The notes beneath the pieces are model-generated. The model was not told the origin of the DNA and did not search any database. It was given only the letters and a program-made list of their open reading frames with translations. This document shows, one piece after another, positions 46,570 to 57,789 of a DNA stretch of 64,000 nt (position 1 is its first letter; each line of letters starts with the position of its first letter). Location: NCBI GenBank assembly GCA_029721515.1, contig JAQQSB010001520.1, positions 32,614-96,613 on the forward strand. The letters are read 5' to 3'. Origin of the DNA: Synanceia verrucosa. Taxonomy: Eukaryota; Chordata; Actinopteri; Perciformes; Synanceiidae. Both the position numbers and the translations under genes were made by a program.

Positions 46570-46650
<81 letters not shown>
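46463..46650. repeat. (GT)n/(GA)n microsatellite
   Basis: Alternating runs of GA and GT cover about 190 bases inside or next to the piggyBac remnant. Open frames across it are artefacts of the simple repeat. Confidence 0.95.
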
Positions 46651-47450
46651 TTGAGGTGGAGCAGGACATTGTTGTGGGTTTTGGTGAAAACAAAGCAGGA
46701 TGAGAAGACGGCTCTCTGTGGCAGAGAAGCTCAGGTTGGTTCCTCCAAATTGTCCCAACCACGGCCATTTTTTCCTCTTGCACAGCTCCTCTGCCAATGC
46801 AAAAGACATGATCACATGATGGTGTGGCCCTGGAGACCCTCCATCATCTGCCACACCACCCTCATCCCCTGGTTGACTTCTGCAGGTTCTAGACCGATTT
46901 TCTCCAGCCAACATGAGCAGCCTCACATCAGCCTGCAGCTCTGCCAGAGTCAGATCTTTCCAGTCTGGAATACGTTTCCCTTGAAAATTGATCATGAACA
47001 AAATTTGCTAGAAGATTTCAGCAGCAGTGCAAAACTGGACCTTGGATCTTCTCTCTGGGTGACGGCATAGTGGGTTGGTCCTGGGATCAAGCGGAGCTTC
47101 TCAGTGTTCTCAGGAGACTGAAAAATCTTTGTGTTCTTTGACACCCATCGTGCTGCTCCTTCTTCTTCCTCTTCCTCCTCCTCTCCTCTCTCATCTTCAG
47201 ATGAGTCCTCACATATCTCAGGGTTGTACAGCTGTTCAACCTCTGAGGCTTCCTCCATGTCCATCTCGGAGTAGGATGAGGAACCATGTTTGGGCTCTGA
47301 GTGTGTGATGATGTCTAGAGCCTCCTGTGCACTGTAGTGTCTGACCATCTTGAAAATGACTATTCCCACACTACTGCCCATTCTACAAACCATGGCTGCA
47401 CCGCACCTGTGGACCTGAACCACCTGAGCTACCTGAGCATGACCCAAAAC
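46651..47450 (-). pseudogene. piggyBac-like transposase remnant
   Basis: Minus-strand frames give an N-terminal segment with HYSAQEALDIITHSE and an acidic stretch (EDSSEDERGEEEEEEEE). Then, in another frame, comes GKRIPDWKDLTLAELQADVR with LLMLAGENRSR, the conserved start of the piggyBac transposase domain. After further damage a third frame gives VVGTIWRNQPEL and SPKPTTM, which match a conserved piggyBac block far downstream, so most of the catalytic DDD region is deleted. This class excises at TTAA sites; I see no terminal repeats. The frame changes and a GT/GA expansion at its end show it is dead. Confidence 0.7.
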
Positions 47451-47537
47451 TAAAAACCAACCACTGATTGAATATCTGAAAGGCTACTCTTCTGTATTAT
47501 TATTGAATTTGTTTATAAAGCTGTGCAGACAAACACC

Positions 47538-48900
47538 CGTCCTCGACATCATCATGAGTGTTTAGTCTCAGTTCTTGGGTACACAAAATATCAAAGTCAG
47601 TGTTCAATAAATAAGTAATTTTTTGATGACGGAAAGAACTTGATTGAATACCACGAGCGTTCCAGGTGGCAATTTTAAGGACGCTCATCGTAAATCAGGG
47701 TGGTGACTGTGGTGAGAGCCTGTCATCCAGCCTTTTATTTTCCTTATGAAAAGATTGCTTTAATCGTCTCTTCCTTCTTACTATTTCAAAGGGTGCTTCA
47801 TGTGACTCGTTAATTGTTGGAGCTAAAAACTCGGGTGTAGGGGAGAAAGAGTCTGAGTTGGCATTAGACAGAGGACAGAGAGGGATGCTACAGGTTCCTT
47901 GGTCAGCAGTCAGACTTATTGAACTGAAATCTGAACTGGGGCTCTCACTAGCACTTTCATATTTATCCTGTGCTTCATCACAACTGTCAACCTCACTATC
48001 AACATCACTTGTATAATTTAGACTCCCCTCACCTGATGGAGAGGAGAAATCATCGGGTAGGGGGACTGAGCGCTGCTGCTCTGCTGTGGATGGTGAGTCA
48101 CTCTGTCGTTGTGGTAGCTGGGGGGTTTCCCCCAGTGGTGGAGCGGAGGGCTGGCAGGGGGGCTGACGTTTCCTGCGGATCGACTGGCTGCCCATCCGCT
48201 GCTGCTGCGAGGCAGGCCCCAGAGGATCCTGTTGCTCCGTCAGGGCTGGTGAAGGACCAGACTGAGGCTGCTGCTGCTGCTGCTCCTGTGGGGCTGATGG
48301 ACCATGCTGCTGCTGCTGCTGCTGCTCTCGTGGGGCTGATGGACCCGGCTCCTGTTGTTGGGCCCATGGCACTGGTACAGGACCAGACTGTCTCTGCTGC
48401 TCCCGAGTGCCTGGTGGAGGATCAGGCTGCTGCTGGGATCTCGCCTTGTAAGAGTAAGACGCTGGACAGCTGAAGAATGTGTGGCCATTTTGAGCACATG
48501 GGCTGCACAGACTCTGCTGGTTGCATTCTTTGGCTCTGGGGCCCAGACCGCCACATCTCCAACACTTTACCATCAGGCACTGCCTCACCTGATGATTGGT
48601 GGAATGACAGGTGAAGCACGCGACTAACTGGCCCGGATATATAACACGGCCATTATACCCAGGGAAATTGAGGTGGGAATTGTAATCCGTTCTCCGTTGG
48701 CATCTGTTCGGAGTTTAACTTTATACCTCCGTACTCCATACCAGATGCCAAACCTGTCCACTGGTTTACTGGAGTGTAAGATGTCACAATACCTCCGCAG
48801 GTATCAATCAATATCATGATCCGACACCCTACCGGTCCAAAATTTTACAGTTAAAGTGGTGATGTCCAATTGAACTGACGATTCAACAGACCAGTCTTTC
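47538..48900 (-). pseudogene. Tx1-type LINE, ORF1 and start of ORF2, third copy (inverted 5' part)
   Basis: ORF2 starts at 47688 (MSVLKIATWNARG, ending at LNTHDDVED where the copy is cut), and its ATG overlaps the ORF1 stop as ATGA. ORF1 runs back from there to 48900: zinc knuckles (MRQCLMVKCWRCGGLGPRAK; CSPCAQNGHTFFSC), a short Q-rich part with only two GPSAP units, then SDVDSEVDSCDEAQDKYES and the tail. From 48588 to the end ORF1 is open (297 codons); farther up, the TGA shared by all copies is at 48804-48806. It probably shows the ancestral, unexpanded repeat. The adjoining 3' half (48901-49790) lies in the opposite orientation. Confidence 0.85.
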
Positions 48901-49790
48901 TATATATGACAACTTCTATAAACAGTATTTCTCTGGAAAATATTGATGTCACAAAAACAATAGTTCAAATAAATACATTAGAAATTTTTTGGTAAACATA
49001 ACTGTTCCTTCTGCTAAAGTTTTGTGGTCGTCTCTTTATAATGATATAGACTGGAAGAAAAATGGGCTGGTCAGTAGTAAATTTTGTCTAAACAATAAGA
49101 TTAAGGAAATATCTTTCAAAATTATACACAGAACATATCCAGCCAAAACCTTTAGAAAGATTTAACATTGATATTGAATATTCCTGTGATTTCTGTGGCT
49201 TGAGTGAAGAATCTGTTTCACATTTATTTTATCACTGTTTGTATTCACAAATGTTTTGGTTAAATGTACAGACTTTTATCCAAGGAAGAACCGGACACTC
49301 ACTGCAGCTGCAGGAGAGGGACATTTTTCTTTACTTTGATGACAGCAGGATGGAAAAGGACTTGTTTTTATTGTGGAAAAATTCCACATTCACAAAAGAA
49401 AATGGTCTAACAACAAACCAACTTCACTCTGTTTTTGCAGGAACTTTATCAGTACAGCACCATTACAGACAGCATTGAAAACCTTATAAGGCATTAAAAA
49501 CAAATTTGATTTTGGAAAAATTTGTAGTTAATTAATATGCTTTTTTGATTTTTTTTTTATTTATTTATCAGTTATTTCTTTTTTCTGTGTATATATGAAT
49601 ATATGTATGGATATAATGTTTATATATGTCTATATGTATAGATGTAAGTGTATATATATGTGTGTATGATTTTTTACATATACTCTTAATATGATTATAT
49701 ATAAGTTTTGTATTTCTTACACCCTGGCTAAACAGTTTTGTTCTGTATATATTTGTTAATAAAGCATGAAATAAACACAACTGCACTGTA
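48901..49790 (+). pseudogene. Tx1/L1-type LINE ORF2 C-terminal end and 3' UTR
   Basis: The plus-strand frame encodes DIDWKKNGLVSSKF, NNKIKEISFKIIHRTYPAKT and a CX2C...HX4C zinc motif (CDFCGLSEESVSHLFYHC), followed by SQMFWLNVQTF. This is the C-terminal domain of L1/Tx1-group ORF2 proteins. It ends after KDLFLL, and an AT-rich 3' UTR ends near 49790 with AATAAAGCATGAAATAAA. The central endonuclease-to-RT part is absent. With the inverted 5' part at 47538-48900 it may be one insertion inverted by twin priming. Confidence 0.7.
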
Positions 49791-49924
49791 ATCACGTGTG
49801 TGTTTTGGAGTGAGTTTGCAAAAGCTGTTTAACAGTGTTTACAGTTACAAACGCTGCACTACTGCCCCTACTGGTCTGAACAGGCTCCAACACTGATCCA
49901 CAGTGGACCAACAGATTAATGGAT

Positions 49925-50060
49925 GATCTGATATCACCAAGTACTCAACAGTCCTGGACAAATGTCAAAGTTTTTAGAGTTAGGGTAAAGCTTAGGGTTA
50001 GTGCTCCAGGACTATTGTCTCAGTTGTCCAGGACTGTTAATTACTAGGTGATATCAGATC
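49925..50060. repeat. small foldback (hairpin) element
   Basis: The arm GATCTGATATCACCAAGTAC with TCAACAGTCCTGGACAA (49925-49962) is matched by its reverse complement at 50024-50060, with a 61-base loop containing AGTTAGGGTAAAGCTTAGGG. It may be a small MITE. Confidence 0.75.
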
Positions 50061-50239
50061 GTGCTGTCTTGTACATAGTCTTAACATCTGCTGCAATACA
50101 TACATACAATACATTTCCTGTTTATATATTCAGTATTTATCCTTGTTGTAAATTCATAATCACATTTGTATTTAAATCCATTATACTTATTTTGTATTTA
50201 CAGTCAAAGATTTATTTACTTCTTTTTCATAATTAATTC

Positions 50240-50274
50240 CTATTAATTAATTAATTAATTAATTAATTAATTCC
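50240..50274. repeat. (TTAA)n-type microsatellite
   Basis: A short run of TTAATTAATTAA repeats. Confidence 0.9.
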
Positions 50275-50289
50275 TAGAGAAGCTCTACA

Positions 50290-50535
50290 ACACATCCATC
50301 CATCCATTTTTCTCTCCCTCTTATCCTCTCATAGGGTCGTGGGGGGGCGGGTGTGTATACCAGCTGTCGGGGGGGGAAAGGCCGGGTGCACCCAGGACAA
50401 GTATCCCGGTCAACACAGGACACAAAGAGACAAACAACCACACACCTTCACATTCACACTCTACACCTAGAGTCCAGAGTGTCCCCTGCTTTTCAACATA
50501 AGACAGCTGGGATAGGCTCCAGCCCCCCCAACCAA
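50290..50535 (-). mobile_element. dispersed teleost non-LTR 3'-end repeat
   Basis: It carries CATCCATCCATCCATTTT at one end and ACAGCTGGGATAGGCTCCAG at the other, with GGTCGTGGGGGGGCGGG and ACACAAAGAGACAAACAACC between. This combination is familiar from a common fish non-LTR retrotransposon 3' end. No coding part is present. Confidence 0.5.
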
Positions 50536-50544
50536 ATGAAAGAT

Positions 50545-50945
50545 ACATCACTGTGGCCAACAATTCAATTTTAGTTTCATCTGACCATAAAACAGAAGAC
50601 CAGAAGTCTTCTTCTTTGTCCAGATGAGTGTTTGCAAAGGCTCAGCAGGCTTTTGTGTGTCTTATCTGGAGAAGTGTCGTCCTCCTTGGTCTGCCTCCAT
50701 GGACCCCAGCAGGGTTCAGTGTCTGTTGGACTGTCTGTCTTGAGATGTTGCCACCAGCAGAGCCCAGATTCACCAGGATGGTCTTGGTGGTGATCCCTGA
50801 TGATTCTTCTTCACCTCTCTCACTATCCTCCTGCTCCACACAGGCGTCACTTTTGGCTTCCGACCACGTCCTCTTAGATTTTCCACAGTGCAGAGTCTTT
50901 TCTTTTTTTAAAAATTTAAACTTGAAACAACTTGAAAACATGTAG
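50545..50945 (-). pseudogene. Tc1-like transposase fragment
   Basis: The minus-strand frame reads TTKTILVNLGSAGGNISRQT and VQQTLNPAGVHGGRPRRTTL, then LLQIRHTKAC, the N-terminal helix-turn-helix part of Tc1-family transposases. It continues, after a frame change, to a stretch near 50560-50640 matching the first DDE region. The catalytic C-terminus is gone. Confidence 0.7.
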
Positions 50946-51309
50946 ATATGGCCTTTTAACCCTTTGCTGACTTGTGAGCAGCCACAATGTGCAGCTGTAG
51001 GTCCTCAATGAGCTCCTTTGTATTAACCATGACCGTGAAAACCATGAAAGGAAAATACAAAAAGAAATAATATTGGAACATTGTGCTAATATGTAATCCC
51101 TAAAACGTAGAACATTATGAAGTAATTACATTAAATATGAACAGAGCAGATCCATGGACAGAAACACCTGTCAGGATTATACAGTACAGTTCTGCAGCAC
51201 CTGAGTGATTATCACAAGAGGATAACCTTGATATTTCTAAGATTATTAAAAGCAGTTTGAGCTTAGGTACCCTGATGTTTAATGTATGTCTCACTCTAGA
51301 TTATGCAGT
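50946..51309. other. non-coding
   Basis: I see no gene. A CTCAATGAGCTCCTTTG segment near 51004 may be the remaining end of the preceding Tc1-like element. Confidence 0.4.
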
Positions 51310-52130
51310 TTGTTCGCATTGAAAAAACAAATCAAACATGAAGGAACTACACCTGTTCAATTGCTTGTTAACACAGATAGCTGTAACTCAGTGCATTGAG
51401 ACATGTAGATGTGGTCAAGACACTGAGCTGAAGTTCAACCAGAGCATCAGAATGAAGAAGAAAGAAGATTTAAGAGACTTTGAACGTGGCATGGTTGTTG
51501 GTGCCAGACAGACTGGGATTTCATAAACTGTTGATCTACTGGGATTTTCACTACAACATCTCTAGGGTTCACAGAGAACGGTCCAGAAAAGAGGAAATAT
51601 CCAGTGAGTAAAATGTCTCATTGATGTGAGAGGTCACAGGAGAATGGACAGACTGGTTGGAGATGATAGAAAGTCAACAGGAACTCAAATAACTACTGGT
51701 TCAACCAAGGAAGTGAAGCTCCCTGAACAGACTCAGCACTGGAGCCTTGAAGAAGATGGACTAGAGCAGCAGAAGAAGAGCACACCTGGTGACACTGCTG
51801 TCAGCTAAGAACAGAAACTGAGGCTACAGTTCACATGACAGTGAGTTCACTGGACTCCACTGGTGTCCACAGTCACCAGATCTCAATCCAATAGAGCAGC
51901 TTTAGGATGTGGAGGAAAAGAGATTCTCATCATAGATGATCAGCTGACAAATCTGCAGCAGCTGAGTGATGCCATCATGTCAATATGGACCAGAATCTGT
52001 GAGGAATGTTTCCAACACCTCGTAGAAAGGACGACACCAAGAATTAAGACAGTTCTGAAGGAAAAAAGGGGTCCAATCTTTTACTGGCAAGGTGTACCTA
52101 ATAAAGTGACTGGAGAGTGTAAACAGCCTA
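51310..52130 (+). pseudogene. second Tc1-like transposase remnant with internal deletion
   Basis: The plus-strand pieces occur in family order: DFERGMVVGARQTGIS (about 51475-51525), GHRRMDRLVGDDRKSTGTQI (about 51630-51690), and finally the C-terminal end with SDAIMSIWTRICEECFQHLV and WQGVPNKV (about 51960-52115). A stop follows GARQTGIS, frames shift, and the DDE core between the second and third blocks is missing. The terminal GTGTACCTAATAAAGTGACT (52093-52112) is a common end of this fish family. Confidence 0.75.
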
Positions 52131-53338
52131 ATGTCATAGGTCAAAGATCAGACTCATGGTATTTTTAAGAGCTGATGGAAAAACTCTTGTGTTCCCACTT
52201 TCGGTCATGGTGAGTGAACCTGTTTTTCCATTCTATAGTGTAGAAACAAGGTGAAGAGATCCTGCTCCATATGTAGATATGAACAGCTCAATATAAGATG
52301 ATAGAAACATTCTTATACACTGAAGAAAACTTACTAAAACTTCTTCATATTATATTCAGTTTCTGCCAATAGAGCCCCTCACTGCTACACTCTGTTCTTT
52401 TAAAAGAGCCAGTTAACAACATACCGAGGATTTATCTATTCTTAGAGCCTTTGTGGTACATGGAAAAACAGCAAAATAAAAAGAATTTAGTTGAAAGAGT
52501 CTTTTTCTCAGAAAGCTTGTGTGATTTTTGTTGTCCTGTGAAGAAGCACAAACGAGTGGGCTTCATTGCTGTTGTTCACAAACCAACAGGTGACTTCACG
52601 ATATCTCCGTCCACTCGCTATATACAGTCTATGGTCTGATTACAGCATATTAACAAACATCAAGAGTGAACTTCAGTTGTTTTCAATGAATTTCCACCAA
52701 TGAGGTCTTGGATAATGAAAGAGGAGGATTCATGGACTCTTCTTGTGAACATGATCCCATCTGAAGGCAGCACATGGACATGATGGACGCTTGAGTTGAA
52801 ATGTCAGCTTTATATATATATATATATGTATATATATATCTATATCTATATCTGTGAAAATAAAACTTTCATGGTACACAGAGGGGTAGTTACTGAGTCA
52901 CTGAGGGTGGGCAGTGTATAGTCATGGTAACAATTAGCCATCAGCAATAGTAACATGAAGTAATCTACTAGGTTTGGCAGCCCCAATGTCAAGTTGAAAA
53001 AAGTAAAAATTGGCAAAAATCTGCGCAGATTCCAAATTAATCTGAGTAGAGGCCTTGCTTATTGCTTTGATCAGAGCCTCCACCAACAACAGTATAGGGT
53101 TTTACTGTTCAAGCTTTGCACAGGACACGTTTGAGGGTCCTGCAATGAGTGGAGTCTCAGGGGACGCCTCTGGAGCCTCACAAATCTTGATCATGTGTCA
53201 TACTACGGTGCACTAACTGTACTGGTAGCATCTCTCCCATACAAAAGAGTGACAACAGAGGGTGAGACCCTCGATTGGATAGAGGACACACGAGGTACCA
53301 CCTGAATCAGTGTGCTAAAGCCTCCATATCCACTAGAA
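52131..53338. other. non-coding with a TA/TATC microsatellite
   Basis: No gene can be supported. A TATATATATATGTATATATA run lies at about 52810-52850. Short frames near 52450 and 53090 show no family motif. Confidence 0.5.
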
Positions 53339-53690
53339 CAGGGGTGTCAAACTCCATTTCATCGAAGGCCACATTAGCGTTATGGCTATTATTGGTTTTT
53401 AGTAATGACTTTGAACTATCCATGTATTTTAAGTATAACTAGGCTAAATGTTTCCTGATATACAGCTTGTAGTGTTAAAAGCAGCAAAGGTCACTATAGA
53501 CTCATTAATATCTCACAGGTGTGATGTTAGTGAATTTTACAAAAGACTAAAGATTGAATGCAGATATCAGTCCAGTTGGTCCTTCAGAATAAACTCTATA
53601 CATCGGGCTGGCTCATTGTCTTTTTCCATAAAGCTAGTCAAGCTTGCACTGAGTATTTATTCTTATACATGCGGTGTGTCAAAATAAAGG
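53339..53690 (+). mobile_element. hAT-like MITE candidate
   Basis: It starts CAGGGGTGTCAAACTC, a terminal motif widespread in hAT/Charlie-type elements. Part of it (53480-53570) resembles 37630-37720. I see no transposase and cannot define the far end. Confidence 0.4.
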
Positions 53691-54310
53691 TCTCGTGTTA
53701 ATAAACACAGTTCTATCAACAGACAAAAACACCGAAGGAGCTTTATTTTGAAATTAGAGCAGGAAGTCTTGAGTAAAATAACACTTAATGGATTGTTTAT
53801 CTATGTCTGCTATTGTTGCTTGTTGTGTTGTTTTGCTATTATTGTATTTTGCAGACACACTGGAGGCAGGTGGAAATGAGACATCCAGGATACAGACAGC
53901 CAGTTTAACCAGTGTACCTCAAAAGGGGTCAGATTGATTTCAACTGGAAAAGAAGATGGCCCAGTGTTCAGCTGAAATGGAGGGATTGTCCATCCTACCA
54001 CCAGGATCTGACGACGAGCAATGATGTTAATAAAGGTGCCATCACTGAGACAACAAGTGTCTGCTGCACTCCCTGGTCAAGCTGAAGGTCCACTGCATCG
54101 GCTCCAACCAGGAGACTACGTGGTCATGAAAGACTTCAGAAGGAAAAGCTGGAAACACAGGCGCTGGCAAGGCCCGTTCCAGATCCTCCTCACCACGGAC
54201 ACAACAGTGAAGGTTGCAGAAAGAACAACATGAATCTACACGTCCCACTGCAAAAGTACCAGCTCCAACTGACCCACCACCTGGAGATCCACAATATCAG
54301 GAGGAGGCAA
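53691..54310 (+). pseudogene. retroviral integrase C-terminal remnant
   Basis: A plus-strand frame (54021-54233) carries LQPGDYVVMKDFRR and a W-QGPFQILLTT segment, the SH3-like C-terminal domain of retroviral integrases. It is related to, but different from, the one at 37860-38099. Several stops precede it, and no LTR can be tied to it with certainty. It is a short fossil fragment. Confidence 0.55.
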
Positions 54311-55259
54311 ATGTCTTAGTGACAATTTAGTTTTGGCTCATTATAAGTCACAAATGTCATTTCAGGCCACTTATACAATGTTTTGTGTTGTTGATAATCA
54401 GTCGTTCTTCACTTACCCCACCCCTAACCCTGATCAGTTGCATTGTATCTAAAGAATCCAGTGTCTTGGTGATCCTACATGAAATTGATTTTTGTTTATT
54501 AATTCTACTTTTTATTACTTTGTATAATTGGGTTGTTATTACTTCATATGATTGTCTCTTGTACATAATCCCACTTCCTCAGTTTTCAATTATTTATCTT
54601 TGTCATGTTTTTCCTGTACTTCAAGGAAGATCAAAGTTGTGCTGTTCTAAAGTTGGTACCTTCTTGCTGTGAGACGACAGTCTAACCACTGCACCACCCG
54701 TGCCGCCCTCAGCAAATATCAGTCAAATAAAAACACTTTAACAATGATGTTTTTCTGCTTTTGCAAACAAACTCCTCAAATGTAGTGTTGACATAGATAT
54801 ATTGAGTCATAAGCCCCTCTCACACTTGCACTGTGACTCAGTGATTCTGTGGCTATATAATATTATTATAATATTTAACAGTTAACCCAGGTAAAGCATG
54901 TATAAACATTAATTTATATCTTCACAGTTTACCCTGGTGGTCCTTTAATTTTAAGTCAATGTAAAGTCGAGGTGTACCACACATCAACGTCCAACATGTG
55001 TATCACAACTAGTGCAAGACAAAAGACAAATGCCAGAAGCTCTGTGTCATGAACAATATAGAAGTGGAAAATCTTTACTAACTGGAGGGACCCACGAGCA
55101 TTGGTACAGGCCGGCGCTAAGATCATGGCACAAATTAAGGGGCAGCAAGACACTATTTTCTGATCAAATAATGAACTGGCTGTACTGTAAATACAGAAGG
55201 AGGTCTCTGCTGCACCATAGCTGCCAGTAGCTGGAATAATCTGATGTTTTCTGTTTGAC
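54311..55259. other. non-coding
   Basis: No gene is visible. The stretch CTAACCACTGCACCACCCGT near 54683-54702 is a frequent end motif of fish retroposons. Confidence 0.4.
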
Positions 55260-55910
55260 ATAGAAAATTGTGGGAGGAGAGCCCGCCCACCCCACCTCTC
55301 CCAGCCTCTAAGGAAGCACTGGAGAGCTCCGGCCTGACAGGAAAGAAGCTGGAGACTTGCGTGGCTTAGGGCATCTCAAGGAGATAAACTCGAGTAGCAC
55401 AAAAAGCTACCCACTGACCTCCAGGAGATGAACCCAAGTAGCAACAAAGGCTACCCACTGATCTCCGGCAAGCAGGTGTCAGAGCTCCCCGGTACTCCTC
55501 AGTGCAATGAGGACCAGGAGCGACTAACCTCTGCAAATTGCCTCCTTTCATAACCTCGGTTCCAGGAGGATTGTGATGTCACTAGTGAAGTCAATGTGCA
55601 CAAGCCCCGCCCATTCGCATCGTTCTGATGCGCCTGATTGAACAGCAGGGATTGGTCTGATGGAAAAGGTGCCGCACCAATCAGAGGAGAGGGACTGCTG
55701 GAGAGGGCGTGGCCAGGAGTCCTGAGTGGCCACCAATCAGGGCAGAGGGAGGTGGAGCATACAGGGCCAGAGGCAGTGCAGGCAGCTTGGCAGAGAGAGG
55801 GAGAGATTGTGTGAAACACAATATAAACACTTTTCACATCTATCAAACTCCGTGTATACACAGGTTCACCAATTTCCCTCGATAAATCACACGTGAGTGC
55901 AGAAAAAGGT
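55260..55910. promoter_or_regulatory. promoter- or LTR-like region with CCAAT and GC boxes
   Basis: It contains two ~46-base repeats (GCTACCCACTGACCTCC and GCTACCCACTGATCTCC, 55380-55465). GC-rich sequence follows with CCCCGCCC, GAGGGCGTGGCC, two CCAATCAG boxes (about 55676 and 55732), and a TATA-like ACAATATAAACAC near 55820. The block near 55600 recurs at the start of the window. It could be an LTR or a dispersed promoter; no transcript start can be fixed. Confidence 0.45.
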
Positions 55911-56840
55911 GGACATGAGCGCGCCTCAAATCCCTCCCTCTAAACCCAAACACAACCACATATGATCAATGCAAATTAGCACGTGAATATAAAGTAGCCA
56001 CGTGCTCTCTGGGATCAGTGGAGTGACATCAGCGGACGCAGAGATCAATATGCTTGTTGGCGAGAAAAAAAGTCCTCTTAGGCAGGTCTTTGCTCCAAGT
56101 CTGCATGATTACTGCTACAGTTCCCTCAGCATAAAGTAATATACTTCATTTTTATCACCTATGCTTGAGTATAAGTATAGCAAGTATACTACGGACCATG
56201 GACCATGATCTTGTAGTGTACTAGGAAGTATGCCAATTGTAACATTTTATATTCATAAAAGTATGCTTTAAATATACTTTGTGGTGTTATTTTAAACTCC
56301 TCAAAGCACACTTTGAAGATGTACTGCAAGCAAACCCTTCTATATTATGTGTGTGTGTTTTTTTACATGTATAGGAACAGTAAGTAAGAGATCATCCAGC
56401 AGCCCATCCTGCTCCATTACGCACAGGTGGACTCTGAGCCATATTTATATAGCTGCAGCACACAGATGTGTTGTTGATCAAATAAATTATTATCATTTGG
56501 TTTGATGGTGTGCTGTGTTTAGTGAGTGAGGATCATTACAGTTTGAAGCAGCAAAGACCAAATGTGGAAAATGAATCCAGTTTAAATTAATACGGGTCGT
56601 TTCTCGTGGTGGACACACGACTTTCCTGGCCCTTTTTATGTCTGTTTTAAGGTTCATTAAACCTTATTTTATCATATTTATTGATTGATATTTAACAAAA
56701 AAAAATATACAGCAATTGATTTATAATTTTCTTTTTTTTATCTAGACGCATTGAACTGTGAGTGAAGCGTCATTTTCATGTAGAGAGCCAGCTTTCAGCC
56801 CAGAAATAAAACCATCCCTTGTGTACATAAATATGTGTAG
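55911..56840. other. non-coding
   Basis: No gene is supported. The content is AT-rich with scattered A- and T-runs. Confidence 0.4.
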
Positions 56841-56939
56841 ATGTCTGTACGGCACGGCGTTGTGAGGCACATATTTTTAAATGTATTTGCTTTAATAATT
56901 ATTGTATTCATATTGCCAATGACTCGAAAGAAGGTCGGG

Positions 56940-57060
56940 TTGGGTCGGGTCTTTTCGGGTCGTTACCACGGCAACGGTACGTCACGTTCGTGCTTTTTTA
57001 CCCACAATCCCTCTGTGTTTATTCATTCCATCTGACACTCGACACTCGTAAGTATGTCCA
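56940..57060 (+). promoter_or_regulatory. promoter-like block with RFX X-box and CRE-like site, then a splice donor
   Basis: GTTACCACGGCAAC at 56962-56975 matches the RFX X-box consensus, and TACGTCAC follows three bases later as a CRE/ATF-like half-site. About 60 bases on, CTCGTAAGTAT is a strong 5' splice site near 57049. This would fit a promoter and non-coding first exon for the KDZ gene that starts at 57799. Confidence 0.5.
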
Positions 57061-57603
57061 GCAAACTAGTGACTGTTAATATGTAATAAGATAAAGATAA
57101 TTATCCATCATGTCTTTCATTTGGGTCCAGTCTCGATAGCATTTCATCCCTGGACATTCCACTGCGTTAGTGTGTCATATTCACTTTTATTCACATACCG
57201 CAATTAGCTACATTGAGCTAGCTAAGTCTAGCGCTGCCCGGTAATTTTACATACCTCCGCCACAGACAGCTAGCAAAATCATTTCACACTCATGTACGGT
57301 CCCGAGAGCAGTAAGGACAGTCACAACCAAAGTTATTATAGTGTAACTACGGCACATAGAAATACATTGCATGGTGCTGAATAATTTAGCTAGCTAGCTG
57401 GAACAGTCAATGAGCCCAAAACGATGAATTCATAACTAATCAAGACAATAACATGTTAATTCTTCTTATTTTAGACTTTTAGAAATCAGACTTTTTTCAT
57501 TAATTATTCTAATGTTGTTGTTGTGTTTGTGGTGGTTGTTGTTGTTGTTTTTGTCATTGTCGTCGTTGTTTTTGCATTACAGCTTTATTGCATCACTCAT
57601 ACC

Positions 57604-57608
<5 letters not shown>

Positions 57609-57665
<57 letters not shown>
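57609..57665. repeat. (CA)n microsatellite
   Basis: About 28 uninterrupted CA dinucleotides in the putative first intron of the KDZ gene. Confidence 0.98.
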
Positions 57666-57667
<2 letters not shown>

Positions 57668-57789
57668 AATTATTGTTGTTATTGCTGTTTGATCATTTTA
57701 TGTAAAAGATCAGCCTGTCTTGTTGAGTAATGCCTCTTTTTTAAGAACTGCTGCTGTCTTGTTTGATCTTCTCCTCTCTAAATACAACA

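Noticed and set aside
46397..46654. ERERE/VCVCV or THTHT/SLSLS open frames
   Set aside because: Produced entirely by the GT/GA microsatellite.
46651..47450. A Teratorn-like herpesvirus-piggyBac fusion element
   Set aside because: Only a broken piggyBac transposase fragment is present; I recognise no herpesvirus genes anywhere in the window.
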